NCBI RefSeq assembly: GCF_000430665.1
Contig: NZ_KE387188.1
Span: 97,360 to 161,359 of the forward strand
Direction: 5' to 3'
Length of the DNA: 64,000 nucleotides
From: Aquimarina muelleri DSM 19832
GTDB lineage: Bacteria; Bacteroidota; Bacteroidia; Flavobacteriales; Flavobacteriaceae
This document shows, piece by piece, positions 17,309 through 26,731 of this stretch; within the stretch, counting starts at the first letter, position 1, and each line of letters starts with the position of its first letter. A model generated the notes under the pieces. That model was not told the DNA's origin. It did no database searches and was given only the letters and a program-made list of their open reading frames with translations. The translations under genes and the position numbers were made by a program.

Positions 17309-19513
17309 TTAATTTGCTACTTCACTAATAAATTTAATGCGATACAAACGTAATTCTTCATCATCATAATCCCCATCAAACTCCTCTATTGCTTTATCTA
17401 TCTTATCATCTTCTGCTTCGATAAAATATTCGTGAATTTCTTCTTGTTGATCTTCATCTAGAATATCATCAATCCAATATGCAATATTAAGTTTAGTACC
17501 ACTATACACGATAGCTTCCATTTCTTTGATAAAGGTATTCATATTCATCCCCTTTGCTGCAGCTATATCATCTAAAGGCAACTTACGATCTACATTTTGT
17601 ATAATATATAATTTAAGACCACTATTAGCTCCTGTACTTTTCACCACAAAATCATCGGGTCGTAAAATATCATTTTCTTCAACATATTTAGCTATAAGAG
17701 TAACAAATTCATTACCATATTTTTTGGCTTTTCCTTCTCCTACTCCATGAACATTTGCTAATTCCTCTATAGTTACAGGGTACTTTAAAGCCATATCATC
17801 AATCGATGGGTCTTGAAATACTACGAATGGAGGAACTCCTATTTTTTTTGCTACAGATTTTCTTAAATCTCTAAGCATTCCTGCTAATTTATCGTCTCCA
17901 CTTCCTTTACTACCAGATTTTGTAGCAGTAATTATAGAATCTTCTGTATTATTGTTATAAACATGATCTTCGGTCATCATAAAACTGACAGGGTTATTAA
18001 TAAAACCTCGTCCTTCTTCTGTTATCCTAATCACTCCATATGTTTCGATATCTTTACGTAAATACCCCCCTACCAACACTTGTCTTACTAGAGCCATCCA
18101 ATAGTTATTGGCTTTAGCATTACCACTACCAAAAAAAGGCTGTTGATGAGTTTTATGAGATATAATTAATGCATTACTTTTACCTATTAGTGTACTTACC
18201 AGATCTTTTGCCTTATAAATCTCTCCTGTTTTACTAACTACCTCTAAAAGTAATTTAACTTCGTCTTTAGCTTCGTGTTTTTTCTTTGGATTACGGATAT
18301 TATCATCCATATCCGCACCATCTCCATTTATTTCATCAAACTCTTCTCCAAAATAATGGAGGATAAATTTGCGCCTAGATATAGAAGTTTCGGCAAAAGC
18401 CACAATTTCTTGTAACAAAGCATGCCCAATTTCTTGTTCTGCTACAGGCTTACCACTCATAAACTTCTCCAGTTTTTCAATATCCTTATATGCGTAATAT
18501 GCTAAACAGTGCCCTTCTCCTCCATCTCGACCTGCACGCCCTGTTTCTTGATAATAACTCTCTATACTTTTGGGCATATCATGATGAATCACAAATCGTA
18601 CGTCTGGCTTATCAATACCCATTCCAAAAGCAATAGTAGCAACGACTACATCAACATCTTCCATTAAAAACATATCTTGATGTCTCGCTCTGGTTTTTGC
18701 ATCTAATCCTGCATGATAAGGAACAGCTTTTACACCATTAACTTCTAATGTTTGTGCTAATTCTTCTACTCTTTTTCTACTAAGGCAGTATATAATACCA
18801 CTTTTACCTGAATTTTGCTTTACAAAACGAGTAATATCGGCATCTACATTTTTTGTTTTAGGACGTATTTCGTAATATAAGTTAGGTCGATTAAACGATG
18901 CTTTAAAAGTTTTAGCATCACTCATCGCTAAGTTTTTAAGAATATCTTCTTGTACTTTAGGCGTCGCAGTTGCAGTAAGTCCAATAATTGGAATATCTTC
19001 TCCTATCCTCTTAATAATACTTCTAAGATTTCGATATTCAGGTCTAAAATCGTGTCCCCACTCACTAATGCAATGGGCTTCATCTACTGCCAAAAAAGAG
19101 ATCTCTTGAGATTTTAAAAAATCAACATATTCCTCTTTGGTCAAAGATTCTGGCGCCACATACAATAATTTGGTAACTCCATTTTCAATATCCTCTTTTA
19201 CTCTCTTCACCTCAGACTTATTGAGAGATGAGTTAAGTACGTGAGCAATGCCTTCTACCGATGAGATGCTTCGAATAGCATCCACTTGATTTTTCATTAA
19301 CGCAATCAAAGGAGAAACCACAATAGCGGTACCCTTAAACATTAAAGCAGGCAATTGATAACAAAGGGATTTTCCTCCACCTGTAGGCATTATTACAAAA
19401 GTATTTTGTTTTCTTAAAATACTTTGTATTACCTTTTCCTGTAGTCCTCTAAATTGACTAAATCCAAAATGTTTTTTTAAAGCACTTTGTAAGTCAGTTT
19501 CATTCAAACTCAT
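17309..19513 (-). CDS. recQ: ATP-dependent DNA helicase RecQ
   Basis: A 3'-5' superfamily 2 helicase for recombination repair, 734 aa. Motif I MPTGGGKSLCYQLP near 42, DEAHCISEWGHDFRPEY (motif II and aromatic loop) near 141, motif V/VI GMGIDKPDVRFVIHHDMPKSIESYYQETGRAGRDG pieces near 305-340. The RQC zinc segment (about 372-412, CxxHYFGE region) carries none of the four usual cysteines: the motif starts SRRKFILHYFGEEF and continues without Cys. RQC winged-helix, then HRDC (about 515-600), then an extra acidic C-terminal tail. Promoter box about 108 bp upstream. Confidence 0.95.
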   Translation of the reverse strand: MSLNETDLQSALKKHFGFSQFRGLQEKVIQSILRKQNTFVIMPTGGGKSLCYQLPALMFKGTAIVVSPLIALMKNQVDAIRSISSVEGIAHVLNSSLNKSEVKRVKEDIENGVTKLLYVAPESLTKEEYVDFLKSQEISFLAVDEAHCISEWGHDFRPEYRNLRSIIKRIGEDIPIIGLTATATPKVQEDILKNLAMSDAKTFKASFNRPNLYYEIRPKTKNVDADITRFVKQNSGKSGIIYCLSRKRVEELAQTLEVNGVKAVPYHAGLDAKTRARHQDMFLMEDVDVVVATIAFGMGIDKPDVRFVIHHDMPKSIESYYQETGRAGRDGGEGHCLAYYAYKDIEKLEKFMSGKPVAEQEIGHALLQEIVAFAETSISRRKFILHYFGEEFDEINGDGADMDDNIRNPKKKHEAKDEVKLLLEVVSKTGEIYKAKDLVSTLIGKSNALIISHKTHQQPFFGSGNAKANNYWMALVRQVLVGGYLRKDIETYGVIRITEEGRGFINNPVSFMMTEDHVYNNNTEDSIITATKSGSKGSGDDKLAGMLRDLRKSVAKKIGVPPFVVFQDPSIDDMALKYPVTIEELANVHGVGEGKAKKYGNEFVTLIAKYVEENDILRPDDFVVKSTGANSGLKLYIIQNVDRKLPLDDIAAAKGMNMNTFIKEMEAIVYSGTKLNIAYWIDDILDEDQQEEIHEYFIEAEDDKIDKAIEEFDGDYDDEELRLYRIKFISEVAN

Positions 19514-19620
19514 TAAATATTATAACTTTTATATACCAATAAACTAAAGATTCACTAACACTAAAATCTGATTCCCCCAAGACAGATTTAGTGGATGTTT
19601 CGTTTTTAACTTTAATATGT

Positions 19621-19628
19621 CAAAGATA
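19621..19628 (-). promoter_or_regulatory. recQ -7 promoter box
   Basis: Minus strand reads TATCTTTG. It implies a leader of about 100 nt that includes an imperfect CTAAAATCTG/CAGATTTAG hairpin. Confidence 0.4.
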
Positions 19629-19688
19629 AACAAAGCATAATTTAATACGCTTTTTTTTATGACTATTTAAAATTAATAAGGTATTGTA

Positions 19689-19696
19689 TACCTTTG
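19689..19696 (+). promoter_or_regulatory. kpsF operon -7 promoter box
   Basis: TACCTTTG matches TAnnTTTG and ends 53 bp before the TTG start of kpsF. Confidence 0.5.
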
Positions 19697-19749
19697 CATA
19701 AATTAAAGATAACAAAATCTTTAATTATAACATGCAAATTTTTTAAATT

Positions 19750-20718
19750 TTGAACACTCAGGACACTATAATTTCATACGCAAAAAAAACTATCGCTGAA
19801 GAAGCCCGTGCGATTGCTTATCTAGAAGAGCTTATAGACGAAGAATTCTCTAATGCTGTAGAAAACATACATAAATCAAAAGGCAGGGTTATTATTACAG
19901 GGATTGGTAAAAGCGCTATTATTGCTACTAAAATTGTAGCAACAATGAACTCTACAGGAACTCCTGCGGTTTTTATGCATGCTGCAGATGCTATTCATGG
20001 AGATTTAGGAAACATTCTCGAAGATGATATTGTTATCTGTATTTCTAAAAGTGGTAATACTCCCGAAATAAAAGTATTAGTACCTCTTATTAAAAATTTT
20101 AAGAACACTTTAATAGCTATTACCTCCAATAAAGAGTCTTTTTTAGGGAAAGAAGCAGATTATGTTTTACATGCTTATGTAGAAAAAGAAGCATGTCCTA
20201 ATAATTTAGCCCCTACCACTAGTACTACTGCTCAACTTGTTATTGGAGATGCTCTTGCAGTTTGCTTATTACATCTACAAGGTTTTTCTAGCAGAGATTT
20301 TGCCAAATATCATCCTGGTGGGGCTTTAGGAAAAAAATTGTATTTGCGAGTAAGTGATATTACTTCTCAAAACGAAAAACCTGAAGTATCTCCAGATTCT
20401 AACATAGCTAGTGTAATTGTAGAAATGACAGAAAAAAGACTTGGAGCTACTGCGGTTACTGAAAATGGAGTCATTTTGGGCATTATAACAGATGGTGATT
20501 TACGTAGAATGCTTACTACTAACATATCTTCTTTTGAAAAACTAACTGCTAAAGATATTATGTCACCAAACCCTAAAAGTATTAATAATGATGCAATGGC
20601 TGTAGATGCTCTTGAACAACTAGAAGAGAACTCTATTTCGCAATTATTAGCTGTAGAAAATGGCAAATATGCTGGTTTTTTGCATATTCATGATCTAGTT
20701 AGAGAAGGTATTCTATAA
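19750..20718 (+). CDS. kpsF: KpsF/GutQ family arabinose-5-phosphate isomerase
   Basis: Converts ribulose-5-phosphate to arabinose-5-phosphate, the first step toward the LPS sugar KDO. The 322 aa protein has an N-terminal SIS domain (TGIGKSAIIATKIVATMNSTG, ISKSGNTPE) and two C-terminal CBS domains. The start is TTG: the nearest upstream ATG (19732) runs into a stop, and the N-terminus beginning at TTG is needed for the first SIS helix. Its stop overlaps the tatC start by one base (TAATG), making it the first gene of a four-gene operon ending in lptB. Confidence 0.93.
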   Translation: MNTQDTIISYAKKTIAEEARAIAYLEELIDEEFSNAVENIHKSKGRVIITGIGKSAIIATKIVATMNSTGTPAVFMHAADAIHGDLGNILEDDIVICISKSGNTPEIKVLVPLIKNFKNTLIAITSNKESFLGKEADYVLHAYVEKEACPNNLAPTTSTTAQLVIGDALAVCLLHLQGFSSRDFAKYHPGGALGKKLYLRVSDITSQNEKPEVSPDSNIASVIVEMTEKRLGATAVTENGVILGIITDGDLRRMLTTNISSFEKLTAKDIMSPNPKSINNDAMAVDALEQLEENSISQLLAVENGKYAGFLHIHDLVREGIL

Positions 20719-21554
20719 TGACAAAAAATACTACAAAAAATCCTCAAGCCATGTCTTTTTTAGATCATCTAGAAGAGTTAAGATGGCATTTAATTAGAGC
20801 TACTATAGCGGTGATGACTGCTGGAATCATAGCATTTATCGCTAAAGAATTTGTTTTTGACGTATTAATTTTTGGTCCAAAAAAAGCTGATTTCCCCACA
20901 TACAAAGCACTTTGTAATTTATCCAAATATCTAGGGTTAGATGAAAGTTTATGTTTTAAAGAACTCCCTTTTAGTGTACAAAGCAGAAAAGTTGCTGGGC
21001 AATTTTCTGTTCATATTTGGACATCTATAACTGCAGGTTTCATAATTGCTTTTCCATATGTTATATATGAATTCTGGAAATTCATTGCTCCTGCAATGTA
21101 TGATAAAGAAAAAAAATACTCCAAAGGTTTTATTATTATATGCTCTTTTCTTTTTTTTCTAGGGGTACTTTTTGGTTACTATGTGATCACCCCTTTGTCT
21201 ATTAATTTTTTAGGAGGCTATCAGGTTAGTAAAGAAGTTCTTAATGAATTTGACATCGACAGCTATATAGCTTTAGTTAGAGCATCCGTAATTGCATGTG
21301 GATTAATATTCGAACTTCCAGTTATCATGTTTTTCCTTACTAAAGTAGGCTTGGTTACTCCCGAATTCTTAAAAAAATACAGGAAATTTGCTCTAGTAAT
21401 CGTATTAATACTTTCTGCTATAATTACACCTCCTGATATTGCTAGTCAGGTTATTGTAGCTATCCCTATATTAATACTATATGAGATAAGTATATTTATT
21501 TCTAAAACTGTGATTAAAAAACAAAATAAAAAATTACAAAAACAGCCTAAATGA
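20718..21554 (+). CDS. tatC: Twin-arginine translocase subunit TatC
   Basis: Inner-membrane receptor of the Tat pathway for folded proteins. The 278 aa protein begins with the conserved cytoplasmic SFLDHLEELRWHLIR motif and has six hydrophobic segments; APAMYDKEKKY in the middle corresponds to the conserved AP(G/A)L..E region. It has a Bacteroidetes-type insertion in the first periplasmic loop. It overlaps kpsF by 1 bp and the next gene by 4 bp (ATGA). No tatA/B is nearby. Confidence 0.95.
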   Translation: MTKNTTKNPQAMSFLDHLEELRWHLIRATIAVMTAGIIAFIAKEFVFDVLIFGPKKADFPTYKALCNLSKYLGLDESLCFKELPFSVQSRKVAGQFSVHIWTSITAGFIIAFPYVIYEFWKFIAPAMYDKEKKYSKGFIIICSFLFFLGVLFGYYVITPLSINFLGGYQVSKEVLNEFDIDSYIALVRASVIACGLIFELPVIMFFLTKVGLVTPEFLKKYRKFALVIVLILSAIITPPDIASQVIVAIPILILYEISIFISKTVIKKQNKKLQKQPK

Positions 21555-21901
21555 ACGATATAGTAGATGATTTTAATGACTACCGAGAAAAAATGAATTC
21601 TCGTATTCTAGAAGATAATAACAAAATAATAAAAAGAATCTTCAATTTAGACACTAATGCGTATATGGAAGGCGCATTAAATGTAAAAACAAAAGAGTTA
21701 TTAGGGTTAGTTGCCTCTGCTGTATTACGTTGTGATGACTGTGTACAGTACCATTTGGAAACTTGCCATAAAGAAGAGCTAAAAAAAGAAGAGGTAGTTG
21801 AAGCACTTAGTATAGCCACTCTTGTTGGTGGTACCATTGTTATTCCTCATCTTCGGCGTGCTTATGAGTTTTGGGATGCTTTAGAAGCAAAAACTTCTTA
21901 A
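21551..21901 (+). CDS. Carboxymuconolactone decarboxylase/AhpD-like protein
   Basis: A 116 aa all-helical protein of the CMD/AhpD family. The CxxC motif of AhpD-like disulfide reductases is visible (RCDDCVQYHLETC, with a His four residues after the second Cys), so a peroxidase-reductase role is more likely than decarboxylase. It overlaps tatC by 4 bp and precedes lptB by 81 bp. Confidence 0.85.
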   Translation: MNDIVDDFNDYREKMNSRILEDNNKIIKRIFNLDTNAYMEGALNVKTKELLGLVASAVLRCDDCVQYHLETCHKEELKKEEVVEALSIATLVGGTIVIPHLRRAYEFWDALEAKTS

Positions 21902-21982
21902 ACAATTAACGGTTAAAAAGAATAGTGTAAATTTACGAGTTCATTTTAGCAACATCCACTATATAAAAGAAGTCATTCTGAT

Positions 21983-22726
21983 ATGAAGTTAAAAGCAGAA
22001 AATCTTATAAAAACATACAAAGGCAGAAAAGTAGTAAAAGGCATTTCTCTAGAAGTAAATCAAGGTGAAATTGTTGGGCTTTTAGGTCCTAATGGTGCAG
22101 GTAAAACCACTTCCTTTTACATGATCGTTGGCTTAGTAAAACCTAATGGCGGAAAAATCACTCTAGAAAATACCGATATCACAAAATATCCTATGTATAA
22201 AAGAGCCCAAAACGGGATAGGATATCTTGCCCAAGAAGCTTCTGTTTTTAGAAAATTAAGTATTGAAGACAACATTTTAAGTGTATTACAACTTACCAAG
22301 CTTACCAAAAAAGAGCAATTACACAAGATGGAAGAGCTTATCGAAGAGTTTGGATTAGGACATATTCGCAAAAGTCGTGGTGATCTACTTAGTGGTGGAG
22401 AACGTCGTCGTACAGAGATTGCTCGTGCCTTGGCAACAGATCCTAACTTTATTCTATTAGACGAACCTTTTGCTGGAGTAGATCCAGTTGCTGTAGAGGA
22501 TATACAACGTATTGTTGCCCAATTAAAGAATAAAAACATTGGGATCCTTATTACCGATCACAATGTTCAGGAAACACTAGCAATAACAGATAGAACTTAT
22601 CTAATGTTTGAAGGAAGCATCTTAAAAGCGGGTATTCCAGAAGAATTAGCAGAAGATGAAATGGTTCGTAAAGTATATTTAGGACAAAATTTTGAACTTA
22701 GAAAAAAGAAAATAGATTTTAATTAA
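21983..22726 (+). CDS. lptB: LPS export ABC transporter ATPase LptB
   Basis: Cytoplasmic ATPase that powers LPS extraction from the inner membrane together with LptFG. Length 247 aa. Walker A GPNGAGKT near 37, Q-loop [11 protein letters not shown], signature LSGGERRR near 138, Walker [14 protein letters not shown] near 158 and the switch His in TDHNV. The sequence pattern is specifically LptB-like ([24 protein letters not shown]). Last gene of the kpsF operon, linking KDO synthesis with LPS export. Confidence 0.95.
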   Translation: MKLKAENLIKTYKGRKVVKGISLEVNQGEIVGLLGPNGAGKTTSFYMIVGLVKPNGGKITLENTDITKYPMYKRAQNGIGYLAQEASVFRKLSIEDNILSVLQLTKLTKKEQLHKMEELIEEFGLGHIRKSRGDLLSGGERRRTEIARALATDPNFILLDEPFAGVDPVAVEDIQRIVAQLKNKNIGILITDHNVQETLAITDRTYLMFEGSILKAGIPEELAEDEMVRKVYLGQNFELRKKKIDFN

Positions 22727-22745
22727 AAGAAAAGTGCTTATATAC

Positions 22746-23666
22746 TTACAACTTAGGCATACAATTTTTGATATCAAATGTAATTTCTTTGCATAAGAGT
22801 TTTGTTTTTGTTATTTCTATTTGCACTATTAAACCTTTAGAATTAATTGGATTAGATTGATCAAAAATAAAATTACCAATACTATAATAAATGGGTTTTC
22901 CTTTATAAAATTCAATTGATTGTATGGTGTGTGTATGGTGCCCTATAATAACATCTGCTCCTGAATCAATTAATGCATAGGCTTGTTGTTTTTGAGATGT
23001 TAATGGTTTTATAGTATGTTCTGCTCCCCAATGTAATTGAACAATTATAACAGAGTTGGATTCTATAGCTCTCAATTTTTTGATCCTTTTGGCTATAGAA
23101 TCAAAAGAATCTTCGCATACACAAGGTTTATCTTCTAAAAATGGCCAGTTTTCTGAAGGTACTTGAAGCGAAGAAAACACATATACTTTTCGTGGATAAG
23201 AAGCTATTAACTGTCCCTTGCAAGCTTCTTTTAGATTATCTCCAAACCCCAAAGGTATTAATCCGCTTTTTACAATATTCATTTTTGTGTCGACCAACCC
23301 TTTTCTTCCTTGATCCATCGAATGGTTATTAGCCATATTAAGATGTGTAATCTTATGTTCTTTTAATACTGTTAACCATTCTGGATCGGCTCTGAAAATA
23401 AATTTTTTATTAATTGGTTCTTCAATTTCGGTGGCCGGGCACTCTAAATTTGCAATCACAATGTCACTTTCTCTAAAAACAGAGTCTATAGTAGAATGAA
23501 ACAAACTATGTATACCTAAGTATTCTATTCTTTCTCTAACTCCCCTATCCAAAAGGAGATCTCCTACAAAAACGATTTTATTTACCTTGGGTTCTTCATT
23601 TAAGAAATCACACGAAACTGTTAGTATACTTATTAAAAGTAACGCAAAAAGCGATGTATTACGCAT
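22746..23666 (-). CDS. CapA family lipoprotein (PGA_cap metallophosphatase fold)
   Basis: A 306 aa protein of the bacterial CapA family (calcineurin-like fold; the founding member acts in poly-gamma-glutamate capsule synthesis). The ATG at 23666 gives a clean lipoprotein signal (lipobox around TVSC at 16-19); the longer frame from a TTG at 23705 is rejected. Motifs: FVGDLLLDRGV, ANLECP, NMANNHSMDQG, QLHWGAEH and GHHTHTIQ, which are the metal-site motifs of the fold. Its enzymatic role here is unknown. It lies 32 bp after the DUF3160 gene, probably co-transcribed. Confidence 0.85.
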   Translation of the reverse strand: MRNTSLFALLLISILTVSCDFLNEEPKVNKIVFVGDLLLDRGVRERIEYLGIHSLFHSTIDSVFRESDIVIANLECPATEIEEPINKKFIFRADPEWLTVLKEHKITHLNMANNHSMDQGRKGLVDTKMNIVKSGLIPLGFGDNLKEACKGQLIASYPRKVYVFSSLQVPSENWPFLEDKPCVCEDSFDSIAKRIKKLRAIESNSVIIVQLHWGAEHTIKPLTSQKQQAYALIDSGADVIIGHHTHTIQSIEFYKGKPIYYSIGNFIFDQSNPINSKGLIVQIEITKTKLLCKEITFDIKNCMPKL

Positions 23667-23698
23667 AAATTTTAGTCTATTCAACAATATAACTGTTC

Positions 23699-26152
23699 CT
23701 AACAACCCGAACTATAAAAGATTTTTTCATTAGTCTTTGGTGTTTTTATTGGGAGCATAATTTCTTTTATCCAATCTGGCACATCTGGGGCTTCTCCATT
23801 ATTAAGCATTTCTTGCCATTCTTCATCTGTTAATCGATTGCCCATTGGAATATGAAATTCATGATATCCAAATACCGCTCCTTTGGTGATATACAAATAT
23901 CCTTCGATTTCTACTACCACATAAATATCATTCACGTTACCTGTTGCAACATGCAAAATACCTTTATCAGGGTTATTTCCTGAATTAGATGTGTAAATAT
24001 CAGCCACAACAGCTACTGACTTGTCTGGACCTTTTACACTATGCCAATCATCCAGATATTGATCTTTTTGTTTTACTAAATCTAATGTTAACCATTCGAA
24101 TGTACTACCTATTAGTTCTATCTGTGAATATTCTTTTTCAGAAAGCTGCTGCCCAGATAACTCTTTTTTACTAGCAGAAAGCAAAAATTCTGCATTTTCT
24201 TTTAAACTGGTTGTTATTCTGGAAATATTAGAATTCATTAAGTGATTTTTCTCTAAAACTTCTTTAGTTAAATCTATCAACTCTATCACAGAGTTCCAAT
24301 ATCTGATGTTTGGTTCTACATATCCAACGGTATACGGACTTGGCGGGCCACCATCACCACATTCTGCAGACATAGGTTGTTCTGCATAAAGGATTGCATC
24401 ATGTTTTAACTCTGCCCAAGATGCTAAAGAAGCATTTAGGTCTTTTTTGGCCCATTGCGAGCTTTGCATAAAATAAGGATAACTGTCATTAGGTTTTTGT
24501 AATTCCAAAAGGCTTTGAATCCACTTATTATACAAAGTAGAGTTCCAATCTAGTCCTTTCATTTTGTTTTTCATGGCATTGAGTATTGTTGGATACTCCC
24601 TCCAGTTATCTCCTTCTTTTAATTCATTTAATAAAACATTACTAGCAGAAACACTTCCAAATGCGGCCATTACATCTAATCCTTTTGGATATCCTCTTTT
24701 TGTTACTTCACTTTTAACATCTACTAGTTCTTGTAAAACTTCATTATCGGATAAATATCGCTGAGGAATAAAATTAATTTTATCCACACAACTAACCGCA
24801 CTCTTAGATTTTATTACATTTTGGGCATCTGCTATTTTCTTTATTTCTTTTCTTAAACTCTCTAATGTATTCTGATTTGTAAGAAGATCATTTAGATTAA
24901 GTTCTTTCTTTTTAATCCACTTAGCTACGTCTAAAAACGAAACATTATCAGGAAGACCTATTATAAAATTAATTGGTTCCATAATAGCTTTATACTTATC
25001 CCAGGTTTCTTCTCCAAAATTGGGGCTATTCGCCAAAAATGAGGCACTCACAATTGCCTTTTTTAAATGCATATCGTTGTCTAAGCAAAAGGGTGCTGTT
25101 TGTAACCACATCATCGCTTTAAAATAACGCTTCAATTCTTCTGTCCTTGTATAATGTCCTCTTGGTTTAAAAAGACTGTAAGGAAAAGTTGCCTGTTCAT
25201 AATCCAAAAAAACGGAGGCATCATCTATCGCAGCGTCAACATTTGCTAGTTCCTTTTCATACAAATCTTTATACCTATCTGGAACTGTAACCTTTTTTTG
25301 TGTTAATGAAGTGTATGCTATAGCATAATACGTTAGGTTATAGTTTGCCAGATCTTTGATAGATGTATCTGTAGTAGTTTCTGACAGATCTCTCATATCT
25401 TTCATCATCATCTTACATATTTGAGACAGCAATGGTATAAATTGATCTTCTTCTACGGTCCTTAGCACATATCCAAAATACATATGAAATAATTGCATAT
25501 ACATATCAGTAGTTACAAAATTTGGAAACTGCTGATAATCATTTTGTTCATATACATGAAATAATTGAATATTATTATTTGGTATAATTGCAAATCCAGT
25601 TTTAGCTAACATCCCCGTTAATTCAGATGGCATTTCTTCCATCTGAAAAAGATTTACTATATTATTTACGTTTACCGATTTACGGCTTCCATCTTTCACA
25701 AAGTTTTGCTGCTTCAATTCATTTTCTCTGAATTTCAATTTATTAATAAAATTTTGCTCTTCCTCTGTATAAGAAATTGGATTCGCAGATTCACCTCCCT
25801 CTTCGTCCCAGTATCTTTTCCTCATTCTTTCATCATACCAGGTTGTTGTACTAAAGACACCTCTAAGATCTGCTTTCATAAAACAGTATCCTTGTCTAGC
25901 CGCAAAAGAGTTTCTAAGAATTCGGATATCTGATAAGCTAAGGTTAGAAATATCCATTTCTAAATCAATCGCATCTTTTAATTGCTCTATATCAATACTT
26001 TTAGCAGAAATTACTGGAGTAACTAACTCTTTATTTTGCACTTTTTCTATAGCATTAGTCGTTTGATTTTCAGTAACTTTTGTTTTAGATTTTTCTTTAT
26101 CACCACAACTGAATATAATTAAAGAAACAGATAATAGAATTAGTTTTTTCAT
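23699..26152 (-). CDS. DUF3160 lipoprotein with YARHG domain
   Basis: An 817 aa surface or periplasmic lipoprotein (signal 1-15, lipobox IFSC at 13-16). Residues about 75-150 form a YARHG domain (LRNSFAARQGYCF, then WYDERM), a small extracellular module. Residues 190-800 match the large helical DUF3160 family, with MYMQLFHMYF and SAECGDGGPPSPYTVGYVEP as striking conserved runs. No known function. Its neighbours are another lipoprotein (18 bp upstream) and the CapA-like gene downstream, so all three may act together at the envelope. Confidence 0.8.
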   Translation of the reverse strand: MKKLILLSVSLIIFSCGDKEKSKTKVTENQTTNAIEKVQNKELVTPVISAKSIDIEQLKDAIDLEMDISNLSLSDIRILRNSFAARQGYCFMKADLRGVFSTTTWYDERMRKRYWDEEGGESANPISYTEEEQNFINKLKFRENELKQQNFVKDGSRKSVNVNNIVNLFQMEEMPSELTGMLAKTGFAIIPNNNIQLFHVYEQNDYQQFPNFVTTDMYMQLFHMYFGYVLRTVEEDQFIPLLSQICKMMMKDMRDLSETTTDTSIKDLANYNLTYYAIAYTSLTQKKVTVPDRYKDLYEKELANVDAAIDDASVFLDYEQATFPYSLFKPRGHYTRTEELKRYFKAMMWLQTAPFCLDNDMHLKKAIVSASFLANSPNFGEETWDKYKAIMEPINFIIGLPDNVSFLDVAKWIKKKELNLNDLLTNQNTLESLRKEIKKIADAQNVIKSKSAVSCVDKINFIPQRYLSDNEVLQELVDVKSEVTKRGYPKGLDVMAAFGSVSASNVLLNELKEGDNWREYPTILNAMKNKMKGLDWNSTLYNKWIQSLLELQKPNDSYPYFMQSSQWAKKDLNASLASWAELKHDAILYAEQPMSAECGDGGPPSPYTVGYVEPNIRYWNSVIELIDLTKEVLEKNHLMNSNISRITTSLKENAEFLLSASKKELSGQQLSEKEYSQIELIGSTFEWLTLDLVKQKDQYLDDWHSVKGPDKSVAVVADIYTSNSGNNPDKGILHVATGNVNDIYVVVEIEGYLYITKGAVFGYHEFHIPMGNRLTDEEWQEMLNNGEAPDVPDWIKEIMLPIKTPKTNEKIFYSSGC

Positions 26153-26170
26153 ACGCTTTTTATATCTTAA

Positions 26171-26728
26171 TTATTTTTCTAAAAGTGCTATTGCCGATAT
26201 GCTATCTGTTTCTCGCCTTAAATACTTCGTGAATTCTAATCCGAACTTACGCCATTTATATTCTGCCACCAGATATTTACCGCTCTTTTCTCTTTCTACG
26301 CTTCTTATTCGCGTGTATTTTTCTTTTTTTTTAAAACTAAAATTCACTAAAGGTTGACTCAATCTAGATCCTAACCAAAGTGGACGAACCAATCCTCTGT
26401 AATTTTTGAAAATAAATAATCGATTGGCTTTTATAGAGTCAAATCTAGTTGGTTTAATTACCCCTATTAATGCATCTTCGATACCATTACCATCTACATC
26501 CCCAGTTTGAAACTGATAAACAGGATACGGTAATTTCCACTTATCTGAATTGTTAGCAGAAGTTATTGTTAAATAATAAAGTGAATCGTTTTCTTTTAAA
26601 AGAGAGAAACTTCCTTTTTTGATTTCTTTTTTTAGAAAATTCTTTTTATTACATGATGAAAAAAGTAATACACAAGAAATTATAAATAAACAAAACCTTA
26701 AATTTTCCTGTAAAACTATACAAAACAT
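26171..26728 (-). CDS. Small lipoprotein, unknown function
   Basis: A 185 aa protein with a long N-terminal hydrophobic stretch and a lipobox ending at about Cys26 (LFSSC). The body is beta-rich with a DVDGNGIEDALIG sequence that resembles an FG-GAP/calcium-loop motif. It starts 3 bp after the pssA stop and ends 18 bp before the DUF3160 gene, so it belongs to that envelope operon. Confidence 0.7.
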   Translation of the reverse strand: MFCIVLQENLRFCLFIISCVLLFSSCNKKNFLKKEIKKGSFSLLKENDSLYYLTITSANNSDKWKLPYPVYQFQTGDVDGNGIEDALIGVIKPTRFDSIKANRLFIFKNYRGLVRPLWLGSRLSQPLVNFSFKKKEKYTRIRSVEREKSGKYLVAEYKWRKFGLEFTKYLRRETDSISAIALLEK

Positions 26729-26731
26729 ATA

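Noticed and set aside
22117-22539. 140-residue open frame antisense to lptB
   Set aside because: It lies wholly within the well-supported lptB and its peptide has no recognisable features; codon shadow.
23667-23705. TTG start for the CapA-like gene overlapping the DUF3160 gene
   Set aside because: The ATG at 23666 begins a proper lipoprotein signal and avoids the overlap.
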